The notes under the pieces: generated by a model
The model's input: the letters and a program-made list of their open reading frames with translations, nothing else
Told to the model about the DNA's origin: nothing
The model's database searches: none
In this document: positions 35,640-47,268 of the stretch, one piece after another
Position numbering within the stretch: position 1 is the first letter of the stretch
Layout of the letters: the number at the start of each line of letters is the position of its first letter
Position numbers and translations under genes: made by a program
Source: Echinarachnius parma
Taxonomy: Eukaryota > Echinodermata > Echinoidea > Clypeasteroida > Echinarachniidae
Assembly (NCBI GenBank): GCA_037951105.1
Contig: JBAMJV010009762.1
Coordinates: 62,001 to 126,000 of the forward strand
Reading direction: 5' to 3'
Length of the DNA: 64,000 nt

Positions 35640-35872
35640 TTTGAAGAGCTCAGTTCCGAAAGGCGCTAAATCCACTTTCCATAAATATTGCGTTAACGAT
35701 ATACTGTATCTATAAGCTACGTAGCTATCTAGGAATCCACATTTTACGACAAATTACTCACTCAAAATCGAAATATAGAAATTTAAATTTTCATATTCAT
35801 ATAGGCACGTGTATCTCGAAAGTTGAAAAAGTGGATGTATAACTAGCGCCTTTTGGAAGAAAGCTCTTCATT
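35640..35872 (+). repeat. Dispersed repeat family R3
   Basis: GAAGAGCTCAGTTCCGAAAG at the left, GCGCCTTTTGGAAGAAAGCT at the right, roughly inverted. Copies at 41484-41712 and 46598-46850, with part at 30190-30440. Confidence 0.75.
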
Positions 35873-35929
35873 TATACAACCTTGATTATGAATATATCAA
35901 ATGTATAGTATAATTATCCTCGTGTGTTA

Positions 35930-36580
35930 ACAACTTTAATTACAGCTTTTAGTTTTTGATGAATATAGCTTTACATTAATGAATATTTCAGCTGTTGGCC
36001 GATTTTGATCAAGTAAAGTTTTGTTGTCTTTATAATATTCAATTGCCTTTTTCAAATAAGTATAACATTTACGCTTTAGAGTGCACTCTAAAAGAAAACT
36101 CTACCATTCCCTTTTAACAGGATTATAATATACAAGAAAAACAAATCTAGTAAATACATCTCGTATAACTGTTACAGCCTCTTCCTAATACGATACCTAA
36201 AATAATAGTATAGATTTTAATTTGTTAAGGGGTTGTGTGTTTAAATAGTTAATTGAATTTCGACATTACTTGTTTGACTTCTATTTTGAAAGGATTGTAT
36301 ATATAATTTTCTATTTTCATTAGAATCTTAGCCAATTGTAAAACCATTTTGGAATATTTTTTTAATTTTTTTATTTTGTATTATTGAATAGATTTGGTCT
36401 TCACATTTATTTCAATATGGATATTTCAGTTGTTGCTCAACCATATTTGATCAAATACATTTTATTATTTCAATAAAATTGTGTGCTCTTCAAATGTTTT
36501 ACTCATTTTTTTTATTACCTTACACAATAATATTTCTTGAAGCGGTCTCTATACCAAAACTGAACTATCCCATTAAACTT
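35930..36580 (+). repeat. Two truncated right halves of MITE R1 in tandem
   Basis: 'atatttcagctgttg' to 'ctaccattccctttTAA' at about 35975-36117, and 'ggatatttcagttgttgctc' to 'ctgaactatcccatTAA' at about 36418-36575. Confidence 0.6.
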
Positions 36581-36667
36581 TAAAGTATCAACGTGCATGT
36601 TGACCATATCAAATCTACCGTTATAACGATTTCATATAACAAGCTTAATCAATCATCCTCATATAAA

Positions 36668-37803
36668 TAATATTTGTACTCAGGTTTCTAGAGCTATAGG
36701 TATATTATATAAATTGAAATTCTTTCTTTCAAAAAGGACACTAATTACGATATATAATTCATTCATACTTTCGTATATTTCATACTGTAATATAGCATGG
36801 GGAAATAGTAGTGTGACGAAAATTAATACAATATTTCTTCTACAAAAGAAAGCATTACGTATATGCGCTCATGCGCATTTTTTAACCAACACAGATTCTA
36901 TATTTTATGAATTTAAAACTCTGAAAATAAATGATATTCACACCTTCCAATCAGCAATATTTATGTATAAATTTTCAATCAACATACTTCCGAAACCATT
37001 CCATACTTTATTCACGTATAACACTGATATTCATTCGTACCCCACCCGACATTCATCTGACCTTCACCTTAATAATCCTAAAGTTCTAATAGCCCATAGA
37101 TCTATAAGACATCATGGACCTGACATTTGGAATAATCTGCCCCAAAACATAAAACAATGCACATCCCTTTATTCTTTTAAAGCCCATCTGAAAACAAATT
37201 TAATATTAAAATATTTTACTTAGACTCGCATCAAAACCTGATCATTTTATTCATGAAATTTGATAAATAGTGTATGTATGGATTATGTGTTATTTGTTTA
37301 TTAATTGTCATAGGTACATTGTTTAATATTAGTAATTGCTATGGCGCGACATTATAGAGAAACGCGTGTGTTTTGCACCTGCACCAGCACGTACAATACA
37401 CATGCACCCCCTTTTTATTTGTATACAATATGGAATAAACATACGTTTGCTCTTGCACTATTGACCCACTCAACACGCTTTATTTTATATTTGTTTTTAT
37501 AATTTAGATTGCTCATTTAAGTGACGAGTTAGTAATGGTTATAGCACACCTTTTTGGCACCATGTAGCTCCCCGCTCCCCCTCCCAGGCCACCATCCACT
37601 CAAGCTCCCTGCTTATGATGGTTGGTCTGCTGCATTTGTTTATTTGTTGTAATAATATACATACATTATTGTCACATTAATTTATATGATTATATAACTA
37701 TTTCTATATCATTGTTTTATGATTATGTATGTAAAAATGTTCTTTGTATATTTTGTTTTGATTTTGTTAATAAATGCAGAAATAAATCTGCCTTAAAAAA
37801 AAA
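36668..37803 (+). mobile_element. 5'-truncated LINE with 3' UTR and poly(A)
   Basis: The ORF2 C-terminus (about 36680-37222) reads RAIGILYKLKFFLSK, then YISYCNIAWGNSS, SYPTRHSSDLHL and GPDIWNNLPQNI, ending at TAG 37221-37223. This is the terminal domain also seen in the LINE at 12995-13387 but of a different family. A 580-bp 3' UTR follows, with AATAAA signals and an A11 tail at 37796-37806. The insertion is 5'-truncated, as usual for target-primed reverse transcription, and its coding part is uninterrupted, so it is relatively young. Confidence 0.85.
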
Positions 37804-37806
37804 AAT

Positions 37807-38560
37807 TGTACCCTAACATAATGTTTTGGTACAGAGGTGTTTGTTTTAAGTATGAGAAAGACATTATGTAAAAAAAGGCAAAATATCCTTACTACTAGTT
37901 ACATCGTCTATCCTAAGCGAATACATGAAAATGGCTAATGAACATAATAATTTATAACACATATTCCGTAATATTTCATATAACATGTCTGAAGTTTACC
38001 CTTTTGGTATATTATTGTAGAACACTGTTTTGAATTATTATAATAAAGTAATACGGTAGATGGATGAACATTTGGCATCCAAACTGCTAATTAAATTATT
38101 TACATCGTCTAATCAAGTGAAATTTTAAAGCAAAAACATAACACTTATTACATAACACGAATTCTGTGATATGTCATATAACATGTCAAAATTGTACCCT
38201 ATCATTTTATAATATTGTAGTCACATGAACATGTGGTATGCGAATACACCAACATGGTTATGTAACACATAACACAGATTATGTGATATTTCTATATACC
38301 AGGACTAAATTGTACCTTATCGTTATGTGTTCTACGACGGTTTCTTTTAAGAAACTCATAATTATTATAGATACATGAACATTTAGCATATCCAAGCTAT
38401 CCATTTCATATTATTTACATCATTTATCAAATTAAATATATTTTTGAAAGCTCTTCGTATTGATCTTTCCTGTTAGTTGCACAACTTGGTAATTTTGTGT
38501 CGTTGTAGTTTGGTAGTTTAGGCCACACGTCCTAAAGTAAATTGGATGTTATGGAACCAG
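37807..38560. other. Intergenic, diverged AT-rich repeats
   Basis: 'acatttgtgat.tttcatataac' blocks recur near 37970, 38165 and 38280 with 'attgtaccct', hinting at an old tandem repeat of roughly 110-190 bp. No gene. Confidence 0.4.
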
Positions 38561-38561
38561 G

Positions 38562-38875
38562 GGGGTGTTTCACAAAGATTCTAAGTTGAACTTAACTCTA
38601 AGGTGGACTTAACTATTATGGAAAGCCATTTGTAGCCTTGGAATACAATATATTCAAAAGCAACAAAGCAAGAATTTTTGACTTTTTATAAATGTTGCAT
38701 CAAGAACATGAAATCTCCTTGATAATAGAAAATATTCATGGTTTGAATCAACATTTTATGCCTTTGAAGAGGGACTTTTACAAAAAAATGTTCAAAGAGA
38801 CTAATGGCTTTCCATACTTTTAAAGTCCAACTTAGAGTTAAGTTCAACTTAGGATCTTTGTGTGTCCACAAAGGT
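38562..38875. mobile_element. Foldback MITE family R5, copy 2
   Basis: CAGGGGGGTGTTTCACAAAG and CTAAGTTGAACTTAACTC on the left pair with the right arm ending CAACTTAGGATCTTTGTG. The right tip is eroded. Confidence 0.8.
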
Positions 38876-39312
38876 CACTTGCATTCAATGGCCACCTTTT
38901 GTCATTTTCATTATTTATTCAAAATCCAAAATCAAATTAAGTATAATTATGAATTCGCGAACCCGGTGTGCTATGCCTAATCCAACATATTAATATTTTG
39001 TGTATAATACTAAAAGTCCTTCTGCAAGTATTAAGAACACCATTGAAATCGCTATGTAGGATTAACTATTGTATTCCACGGTACCTGTTTAATGTATTGT
39101 TCAAAGCAAATTATATTAATGAGACAACTGATCTAGATAAAACCGTCAACTGGTTTCTGGCAAATTTAAGACAACACTCTACATTTATATACATTTAACA
39201 TGACAAGCCATGCTTTTATAATAAAATTGTACATTTAACCATTGCTGTGCAGTTCTATGTATCATGATGATGACGAATAATGTCTCACTCTGGTTTCACG
39301 TGAATTTAATTT

Positions 39313-39318
39313 TTTATT
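39313..39318 (-). terminator. Candidate poly(A) signal of the PLAC8-family gene
   Basis: AATAAA on the minus strand, about 150 nt beyond the PLAC8 stop codon. Confidence 0.5.
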
Positions 39319-39468
39319 ATTTTGGATACAGACAAACAAATCATTTAAAACTAAAAACTGAAAATGACATAGATTTCAGCATTAATTATCCATCGCGCAC
39401 TTTACGTAACTTCGCGAGCTAGTATTTCATTTAAAGGTACACGGGCGTATTCTTGCCTTGGCGCTTTA

Positions 39469-42400
39469 CTATGGTGCTGCCTTGCCAGTTTTGATGTTCT
39501 TCACCTCCCGAGCAAGCTGGCATTCGCCACAGAAAGAGCAGCAGGTCGCCACCATGCAGTCATTACAGAGGTTACCCTGTTCAATAAAACAAAAAACAAA
39601 CACAACACCAACAGGTAATACAAATCACATAATACACAAAACGCTTATAATGTATTGCTAAATATAAAAGGTAAACAAACATCGATTAAAAAAGAAAGCA
39701 ATGTATGCGTGTGACGGTTACGGTTAGGTGTCGGGGAACTTAATTGTGTGTTCGTTTAGTGTATGTTTTAGCAGTGAATAATGAATAACCCATCAAGGAC
39801 AAGAGCTATTTGAAGGCAAAATTGATAATTTTTTTCCTGTACAAATTGGCAATGGCGCCCTCTTAAATAGCAAAGCCCGCACGGCGATATGGCTTCACAA
39901 CTGCTCTCGTTAATATCCACTGCCGTCATACAGGGATGACACGGCACGAACGTCACACAGAGCCATAGATGCAATATTCCATTGAACTTATATTATAATG
40001 ATTTATACAATAATAATAATACATACCTCGATGTTATGACGCACTCTAAGCAGAGCCCGAAACAGCAGCTCTCATTCAAATCAACAGCCGTCATACAGGG
40101 ATGGCATACACAGATGTGATATTCGGTTTTGGCATGTATTGTCTTGTTTGTAGTTATGAATACAATGATTTAATAATGATAAATACAAGCATTACACAAA
40201 CCTCGATGTTATGACACCCTCTAAGCAGAGCCCACATGGCGATCTGGCTTCCCGGCGCGCACCAAAGGGAAACAGCAGCTCTCGTTCATATCCACTGCCG
40301 TCATACTTGGATTACACAGCAAGAACGCTCAACGTGTACATGGACATGGATGCAATATTCCATTGAAAATACCTAATAATGATACAGTCATTATACAAAC
40401 CTCGATGTTATGGCGCCCTCTAAGCAACGCCCGCATGGCGATGTGGCTTCCCGGCTCGCACCAGGGGAAACAACAGGTCTCATTCATATCCACTGCCGCC
40501 ATACTTGGATAGCACGGCGAACAGAGCCATGGATGTGATATTTATTGGGAAATTACCTAATAATGATAAATACAGTCATTATACAAACCTCGATGTTATG
40601 GCGCCCTCTAAGCAAAGCCCGCATGGCGATGTGACTTCCCGGCTCGCACCAGGGGAAACAACAGGTCTCATTCATATCCACTGCCGTCATACTTGGATAG
40701 CACGGCGAACAGAGCCACGGATGTGATATTTATTGGGAAATTACCTAATAATGATAAATACAGTCATTATACAAACCTCGATGTTATGGCGCCCTCTAAG
40801 CAAAGCCCGCATGGCGACGTGGCTTCCCGGCGCGCACCAGGGGAAACAGCAGCTCTCGTTCATATCCGCGGCCAACATACAGAGATGGCACGGCACGAAC
40901 ACCACACATAGGCCTGCATTAAAATGTACAATGTAATAATATTGATGTTATAATATAAACAATATATTAATACATGACGTGGGTTACGGTAATCTTTATC
41001 ATTATGTTTGATGATGAACCACATAATCGTTAGCTGGCCTACCAATACTCGTTCATAGCATGGCCGTCAGACATGGATGGCACGGTAATAACGCCACACA
41101 GAGTCCTGAATGTGATATTATAGTTGAAATTGTAAGTTTTGACATACATATATTTTATGACAAACATATTGGTTTTCAACAGACAAAAGCTTACTTATGT
41201 CTATCATGGATATTTATAGATTCTGAAGCCGTCATACATGATCAGAAAGACTATAACGTTACACGTACATGCGTGAATCACATAGGTTATTAAAGAACAA
41301 ACAAACAAAATACGTACGAAGAAAAACCGACGCAATAACTATTAAATTGTCTTCATTCAGTATTTGTCATGAGTATATAGTCCCGTTTCTGATTTTTCGT
41401 TTTCATATTAACTTAATTGAACTTAATTGAATCATCAATATATTATTTTCATCCATGGCATATGTTTCCATTATACCGTCAATTGAAGAGCTGAATTCCA
41501 AAATGCGCTAAATCTGCTTTGTTCACTTTGGCGAAAAAAGTTTTTTGTCGAACTTTGTACACATACAATAGGAATATGAAAATAAAAAAGGATAATTTGT
41601 CCTCAAATTTGGACTTCTAGATCTATAGCTACGTATCGTATCAATGCACCGATATCGTGAGCTAAATTTGTATAAACAGTGGACTTAGCGCTGTTTGGAA
41701 CTAAGCTCTTAAAATAGATGAGCACAGGGCTATCCCGTGCCAGAAGAAGAAATTGGCATATCATTGCAACAGGCACACATGCCGGAGAACCACGGGCGGT
41801 CTGGCCGGCCCCGGGGTAGGAGGTGGTTAGCCACGGTCGAATTAACATAGCCTTTTCCAATAAGGAGTTTGACTACCGCCACCTTACACTTTACGATAAC
41901 TTTTATGAGTAAGTTAACATTACTAAATTCACAATCATAATCTTACATATGGCCATATCATCGCAGCAGGCGCACATCTCCGAGGACCACGGGCGGCCCG
42001 GGCCCCGTGGCTGCATCGGGTTGGACAGCACTGTCGTCTGTGTTATCTGTTTGTAAAGACAAATGATAATACTTTATGTTTTTATTATATAATAACATTT
42101 CAACAAATAATTTTCTCTTACATGAAATGTTACAATTTTAGTAGTCTATTCCCCCAACAAGTTCAGACGAAGACTAATCCAGAGTCTAAGACGTACCGTT
42201 TACCGTGCTTCTACTGTCTACAAACGTACGTTTGTATAGAATTGGCGCACTCGGAAATTGTTGGCGCTTATACGGAACCTCTTGTGTGTGTGTAAGCTAC
42301 AACACACACATCATGCGTATAAGGCACCTCAGTGTAGGCAGTTTGAAGGGCGCGCTTGTACACGTGACGATCCAGTGGCTTTAACGTTACCTGTATGACG

Positions 42401-42872
42401 GTAGCGATGGAGAAACCATGAGTATTGTAGCCGACTGACAGGTGACTGCAGAGGCATCGTAGGTTTGTGACATACCAGAGTAACGAAGCCAATGCAAATG
42501 TTTTTGAGGTTCATAGCAACCGTACAACACCACGACCGATTTATATCAAAGAGAAGTCACCGAGTCGTCCGATTTAAAGAGCGCTACAGGGCGTCTCACA
42601 GGGCGTCATACAAATGTAACCAGGCGGGTTCATGCACAAGCGCGACAATCAATAACCCTCTTGTATGCGTGTAAGCTACAACGCGCACGGCATGCGTAAA
42701 CTTATTATTATGATTATGGCACCTCAGTATAAGCGGTTTGAAGGGCGCCCTCATACACAAGAAGACCGAGTAGCTTTAAGATTACCTGTATGATGGTCTG
42801 CGATGGAGAAACCATTGGTATGCCTGATGGCTGGCTGGTGACTACAGAGGCGTTGTAGGTTTGATTCTCCAT
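39469..42872 (-). CDS. PLAC8: PLAC8/cornifelin-family protein, four coding exons, complete
   Basis: Coding exons (minus): 42872-42786, 42046-41947, 40913-40777 and 39576-39469. Together 432 nt, 143 aa plus stop. Splice sites are CAG/gtaatc; ttacaaacag/ATA; ATAT/gtaag; aatgcag/GCC; GAG/gtttgt; ttgaacag/GGT, with phases 0, 1 and 0 all agreeing. Exon 1 gives MENQTYNASV; exon 2 has RPWSSEMCACCDDMAI; exon 3 LCVVFVPCHLCMLAADMNES and AMRALLRGRHNIE; exon 4 GNLCNDCMVATCCSFC and ECQLAREV. This is the complete PLAC8 Cys-rich domain in family order, including the M/LCC and CQxxR(E/D)(V/I) ends. PLAC8 proteins are small Cys-rich proteins with varied roles; this one's role is unknown. Extra exon copies in its introns are listed separately. 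A 3' splice site just before the ATG implies a 5' noncoding exon. Confidence 0.88.
39845..39973 (-). pseudogene. PLAC8 exon-3 copy A
   Basis: Open frame LWLCVTFVPCHPCMTAVDIN then a diverged CEAISPCGLCYLRGRH. The donor GAG/GT is lost (CCAATTTG) and no acceptor AG is present. Confidence 0.75.
40027..40117 (-). pseudogene. PLAC8 exon-3 copy B
   Basis: HPCMTAVDLNESCCF then an internal deletion of about 40 nt removing the GSHIAM part. The donor is perfect (GAG/GTATGT). No acceptor. Confidence 0.75.
40202..40350 (-). pseudogene. PLAC8 exon-3 copy C
   Basis: NPSMTAVDMNESCCFP then a +1 frameshift at 'ccctttggtg'. Donor GAG/GTTTGT kept, acceptor absent. Confidence 0.75.
40401..40532 (-). pseudogene. 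PLAC8 exon-3 copy D
   Basis: Frame open through SPCYPSMAAVDMNETCCFPW and HIAMRALLRGRHNIE. Donor intact. The acceptor AG is replaced by CATCC, so normal inclusion looks impossible without a cryptic site. Nearly identical to copy E, 188 bp away. Confidence 0.8.
40589..40721 (-). pseudogene. PLAC8 exon-3 copy E
   Basis: As copy D (SPCYPSMTAVDMNETCCFPW), donor intact, acceptor CATCC. Its donor is 188 bp from that of the functional exon 3. Confidence 0.8.
41047..41290 (-). pseudogene. PLAC8 exon-3 copies G and H, decayed
   Basis: G (41105-41047) keeps an acceptor (cattcag/GACTC) and LCVALLPCHPCLTAM but then frameshifts and lacks the donor half. H (about 41290-41215) is recognisable only by 'cctatgtg' and 'tatgacggc' spacing. 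Both lie between exons 2 and 3. Confidence 0.6.
41484..41712 (+). repeat. Dispersed repeat family R3 inside PLAC8 intron 2
   Basis: GAAGAGCTGAATTCCAAAATG on the left and GGAACTAAGCTCTT on the right. It sits next to the relic exon 2. Confidence 0.7.
41750..41835 (-). pseudogene. Relic duplicate of PLAC8 exon 2
   Basis: RPWFSGMCACCNDMP aligns with RPWSSEMCACCDDMA of exon 2 in the same frame, but the donor GTAAG is gone. Located 200 bp downstream of exon 2. Confidence 0.75.
42391..42473 (-). pseudogene. Relic duplicate of PLAC8 exon 1
   Basis: SQTYDASAVTCQS and MVSPSLPSY match NQTYNASVVTSQP and MVSPSQTII. The start codon and 3' splice site are lost but the donor GTAACG remains. Flanks (42290-42390 and 42660-42785) show that a ~390-bp segment was duplicated. 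Confidence 0.8.
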
Positions 42873-42886
42873 GATCTTGTTTTAAC

Positions 42887-42906
42887 TCTGTCAAGAACAA
42901 ATACAA
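42887..42906 (-). other. 3' splice site before PLAC8 exon 1 (implies 5' UTR intron)
   Basis: TTTGTATTTGTTCTTGACAG is followed after 15 nt by the start codon. Good polypyrimidine tract; the upstream noncoding exon was not located. Confidence 0.55.
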
Positions 42907-43116
42907 ATATTTATGAGTATACATCAGTAACGCGAAATGATATCCCTAGATTCAGTTATGGTTCCTAAACGCGTGTTGACTTCAATTTAGTTTATATTGC
43001 CAAGCAATATAAACCATTCAGGGAAACAAGCAGTAAACAAAGAATCAAACAGTTGCAATTTCCCTAACATAGATTACAAATGAAAACACACAAACGTCTT
43101 TATGAACATAAATTAA

Positions 43117-43662
43117 AGGGATAGTTGAGTTTTTGTATAGAGGGCGATACACAAAATACTTTTTTTGTGAGATAATGAAAATATGAATGTCAAATTGCAA
43201 AAAGGCATACAATTTTGATGACAAAATAAACTTTATTTGATCAAAATCGGTTCACAAATGGCTGAAATATCCACAAATATAACCCTTTGTAATAATTGTG
43301 GGGCCACAGAATTATTCGATGAGTTTGAACCAGCCGTAAAAAAACCATTAAAATGCTTCCTCTTTTCAAAAATTTACAAAAAACGTTTTTAAATAGTTGT
43401 TGATTATCCCTTTATCTAATAACTATTTCAACAGAACATCACATGCACAATATTTTATCCTAAATAGTTAAAACCTATGAGTTTTTAGAGAGCGCCCTGT
43501 TGAGTTTTAACGGCTCTTTTTGAATGATAATAAGCTTTTTACTTAGTAATTTATAATTTGTCATTCCTTTCGAGCATAATGCAGTTATAACTATTAGTTT
43601 GTAATATAATTGTGCAGGTTTTGGTTACTAAAATTAAGTTTGACTAAAATTCAACTATCATT
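43117..43662 (-). mobile_element. TTAA-MITE family R1, complete copy
   Basis: TTAA at both sides (43113-43116, 43663-43666). AGGGATAGTTGAGTTTTTG with 'tagagggcgatacacaaa' marks the family end that is at the right in the 22502 copy. Confidence 0.85.
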
Positions 43663-44040
43663 TTAAAGTTGTTAAAAACACAAAAGATATTGCTTAGACA
43701 GTTTGCAGACAGAAATGATGTGGTCCTTATGAGCACACTCTGTGCTCTGATTATAGTCACTGAATGACGTGTGGAAATTCCATGTTAAATCAATAATTAA
43801 ACGTGTAATGAGCGAGAAAAATGTATTATTCGCTAGCCCATTGTCATAAGTGTGTGCGCAATTTAAATAATCGAAATTGGGTACATAGCTACATACGTTG
43901 TATTTAAATAATGAAGAGAACATTTAGAAGAGAAAGGGGCTAGTTTCATACTCATGAAACTACTAGAGACTTTAGTGTGATCAATTCAGACAAAGTTAGT
44001 AGATCAAGCTCTTCAGTAGTTGCTAAAGGTGGTCAACACT

Positions 44041-44044
44041 ACAA

Positions 44045-44076
<32 letters not shown>

Positions 44077-44191
44077 GTACTACTACTACTACTACTACTG
44101 CTACCACTACTACCACTATTACTACTACTACTACTACTATTACTACTACTACTACTACTACTACTGCTACCATTACTACTACCATTACTAT

Positions 44192-44257
<66 letters not shown>

Positions 44258-44260
44258 AAA

Positions 44261-44294
<34 letters not shown>

Positions 44295-44320
44295 GCTACC
44301 ACTACTACTACCATTACTAT

Positions 44321-44370
<50 letters not shown>

Positions 44371-44372
44371 AT
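44041..44372 (+). repeat. 330-bp (ACT)n trinucleotide array
   Basis: Nearly pure ACT with GCT, ATT and ACC interruptions that themselves repeat in blocks (about 44099-44200 and 44290-44320), indicating internal duplication. The long Thr, Leu, Ser and Val ORFs here are artefacts. Confidence 0.97.
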
Positions 44373-44807
44373 ACTACTGTAATTATTTTGAAACATGATT
44401 TCGATTATGATTATTTAATCTTGAAAACAGGCCAGTGTGACAAATATTTAACAAGAACAAAATTATATATGTATTGAAAGGCATAAGTGGTCTGAAACGA
44501 AGACTACATAAATGAAACTGGGAATCCCCACTTATTGGAGGAAAAGTGATAACACAAAAACAAGCAATCGTCCTATAGTGCCAATAGTGCTAACCAACAT
44601 GGCTTCACATGATGGCGCTTTCACTTCGATCACGGTCTGGTATTCCCAGGAGCTACATGGCAATGGCCGAATTCGTTATTACACTATGGCATTTATATAT
44701 AACTCCACTATATCATCAACCATGTTATCGATGTTAATGAATGTAACAACGACAAATACACGCGATTAGCCAGCGTTGACATAGAACATGGGACAAAATC
44801 CTATTGA

Positions 44808-45199
44808 AGGGATTTACTAACTTTGTTGGCATGTGCAAAACAAAAAGGTATCAATGGTTTCAAAATACAGTATAATTGTTGTTATCTGATATGTCCACTG
44901 GGTATTGTGTGAACATGTCAAGTTAAATTAACACTATATGGTCGAGTAATGAGCAAAAATACAGAGTGATAGTCAATAATAAATTGTACTGACTTTATAC
45001 ACGGTTACGACTATCCACTGGATAGTTTATTATCTTTAAAATTCGGTTGTAAATATGTTTTTAACGAAAGGGAAATTTGAAGAAAAAAAAACGAAACCTG
45101 TCCTATGCTTATATTGTTAATACGTATACAGCAAGGTATAAGGGAACTGCTAGAATTCCTATTGGATTTTGATGATTTGGATACCGTTACTAGATCCCT
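44808..45199 (+). mobile_element. TTAA-MITE family R2, copy d
   Basis: Left AGGGATTTACTAACTTTG; right CCGTTACTAGATCCCT then TTAA (45200-45203). Confidence 0.75.
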
Positions 45200-45947
45200 T
45201 TAATGGATCGTCTACTTCGACCATGGCTTGTCACGACATACATGACTGGGTTTTGCATATACACTCTACAACATATATTACCGACTGCACTAACCTCTAT
45301 CATTATATTCGATACAATTATTATAATGCCCCATATCGCATAATTTACGTGATCAACACGCGAGTTGAAATCATAACAATGGCGGTTTTGCCTCGAACAC
45401 GGCCTGTAATTAGTACAAAGAGTTTACGACATCAATTGCTGCGTTTTGCAAAACATTACACCTGTATTACTGAATGCCCTTACATATAATTTTTATCAAA
45501 TATCAATCAAATTAGTTAATGACGCATTCACGCGATCAATCGTACTCATTGGCGTACAGCAATGGATAACAAACCATAATAAAAATGATGCGTGTTGGCT
45601 GGTTGGCATTACGGTTATATTTTGAGCAAGATCTGTAATTCAAACGATCTACGGTATCACATTCACACGACAAGCAATGTGCGCAAAAATAATGTATCAT
45701 ATTAACATTTTCTAAGCAAACCTTTATCAAGTCGATATTTGTATCAATGAAACGCTTTTTCACTACGACCAAATTCACTCACTGGCCAAGTAATGACAGA
45801 TGCGATCTACATTAAATGCACCACACACATTGCGCATTTATAAAATAATAAAGCATATCCATATTTTCCGAGATTGCCTCTAGCTAGTCGATATTTTAAT
45901 CGATGACCCATTTCATTCAATCGACTAGTTCTGCCATGAAACATTGG

Positions 45948-46200
45948 TTAAAGGGTACCACCACCCAAAAATAATATGCTTATAAATGAAAGGTAACATC
46001 TTAAGTAATCCATTCCATCAACAACTTCAGACAAATATGTTTCCAGAAAAGAATATACAGGTATAATTGAAAAACGCATCACCATTTTAAAGCATGCGTT
46101 CATGGGTCTGCATATACGAAGACTACATTTGTCCAGAGCAAACGAATCGACCGGGATTCTATAGTCTCCAAACATACACAATCAAGTAGGGACCAAGGTT
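45948..46200 (+). repeat. Dispersed repeat family R4, copy 2
   Basis: GGTTAAAGGGTACCACCACC at the left; reverse complement of 29548-29830. Confidence 0.75.
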
Positions 46201-46597
46201 AATTGCATTGTTAATGAATTATACAACCATTTGCAAAATCTTGGGTATTTATTTGATATCACACAACGGTACAAAAACATATAATTATGTGTTGTTATTT
46301 GCCTGGTGGTCCCCTTTTAAACAATGATAATAGTTGCAGCTATACAGAATCGAGGCCCGCAATTTTAACTATCAATCACATTTACACGACAAGCAATGTG
46401 CACACATCTATATTTTCTGAACTAACCTTTACAAAGTCGATATTTATATCGAGGAAAACCAATGTCACTACGAACTAATCCACTCGATTGGTTAGTTATT
46501 ATCAGACAACCGTGGGTTGCAATCAAAATGGCGGTTATATCCCTATCAAGGGACGTTATTCCATCAAATAAACGTCTGAACGTATACCTCTATACAT

Positions 46598-46850
46598 ATA
46601 AAGAGCTCAGTTCCAAAATGCGCTAAATCCACTTTCCATACAAATTGAGTTAACGATATATCTACATTTATAACTACGTAGCTATCTAGGAATCCACATT
46701 TTACGACAAATTACTCACTCAAAATCAAAATATAGAAAGTTAAATTTTCATATTCTTATAGGCACGTCTACAAAGTTGGCCAAATAAACCTGTTTTCCTC
46801 GGAAGTTGAAAAAGTGGATATAGCGCCTTTTGGAAGAAAGCATTATATAG
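46598..46850 (+). repeat. Dispersed repeat family R3
   Basis: AAAGAGCTCAGTTCCAAAAT; 'ctacgtagctatctaggaat' shared exactly with 35640-35872. Confidence 0.8.
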
Positions 46851-46952
46851 TCGAAATGTTCATCAATGAAACCCAATTTCACTACGCTGGACCAGTGGAA
46901 TACAAGTAGGTAGGTATACTAATACTGATTATGGATACATCTTGATCAAGGC

Positions 46953-47268
46953 CAGGGGGTGTTTCACAAAGATCTTAAGTTGAACTTAACTCTAAGTTGG
47001 ACTTAAAAAGTATGGAAGCTGTTAGTTTCTCTGACAGCAAATTATAAAAGTCCTTTATAAAGGCATTAATGTTGTGTCAATTCATAAATACTATTCTTTT
47101 ATCAAATATATTTCATGTTCTTCATGTAAAATATATAAAGAGACTAAAATACTTGCATTTTTGCTTTTGAATATATTTTGTCCCATTTTGGCTTACCATA
47201 CTTTTTAAGTCCAACTTAGAGTTAAGTTCAACTTAGGATCTTTAATAAACACCCCCCTGTTATTCTAA
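46953..47268. mobile_element. Foldback MITE family R5, copy 3
   Basis: CAGGGGGTGTTTCACAAAG on the left; CAACTTAGGATCTTTAATAA and ACACCCCCCTG on the right; long inverted arms. Confidence 0.85.

Noticed and set aside
40505..40936. Plus-strand ORFs of 67-73 codons repeated in tandem
   Set aside because: Antisense shadows of the PLAC8 exon-3 copies, whose coding sense is the minus strand.
44013..44477. Long ORFs of 91-166 codons on both strands (poly-Thr, poly-Leu, poly-Ser, poly-Val)
   Set aside because: All are readings of the (ACT)n array.
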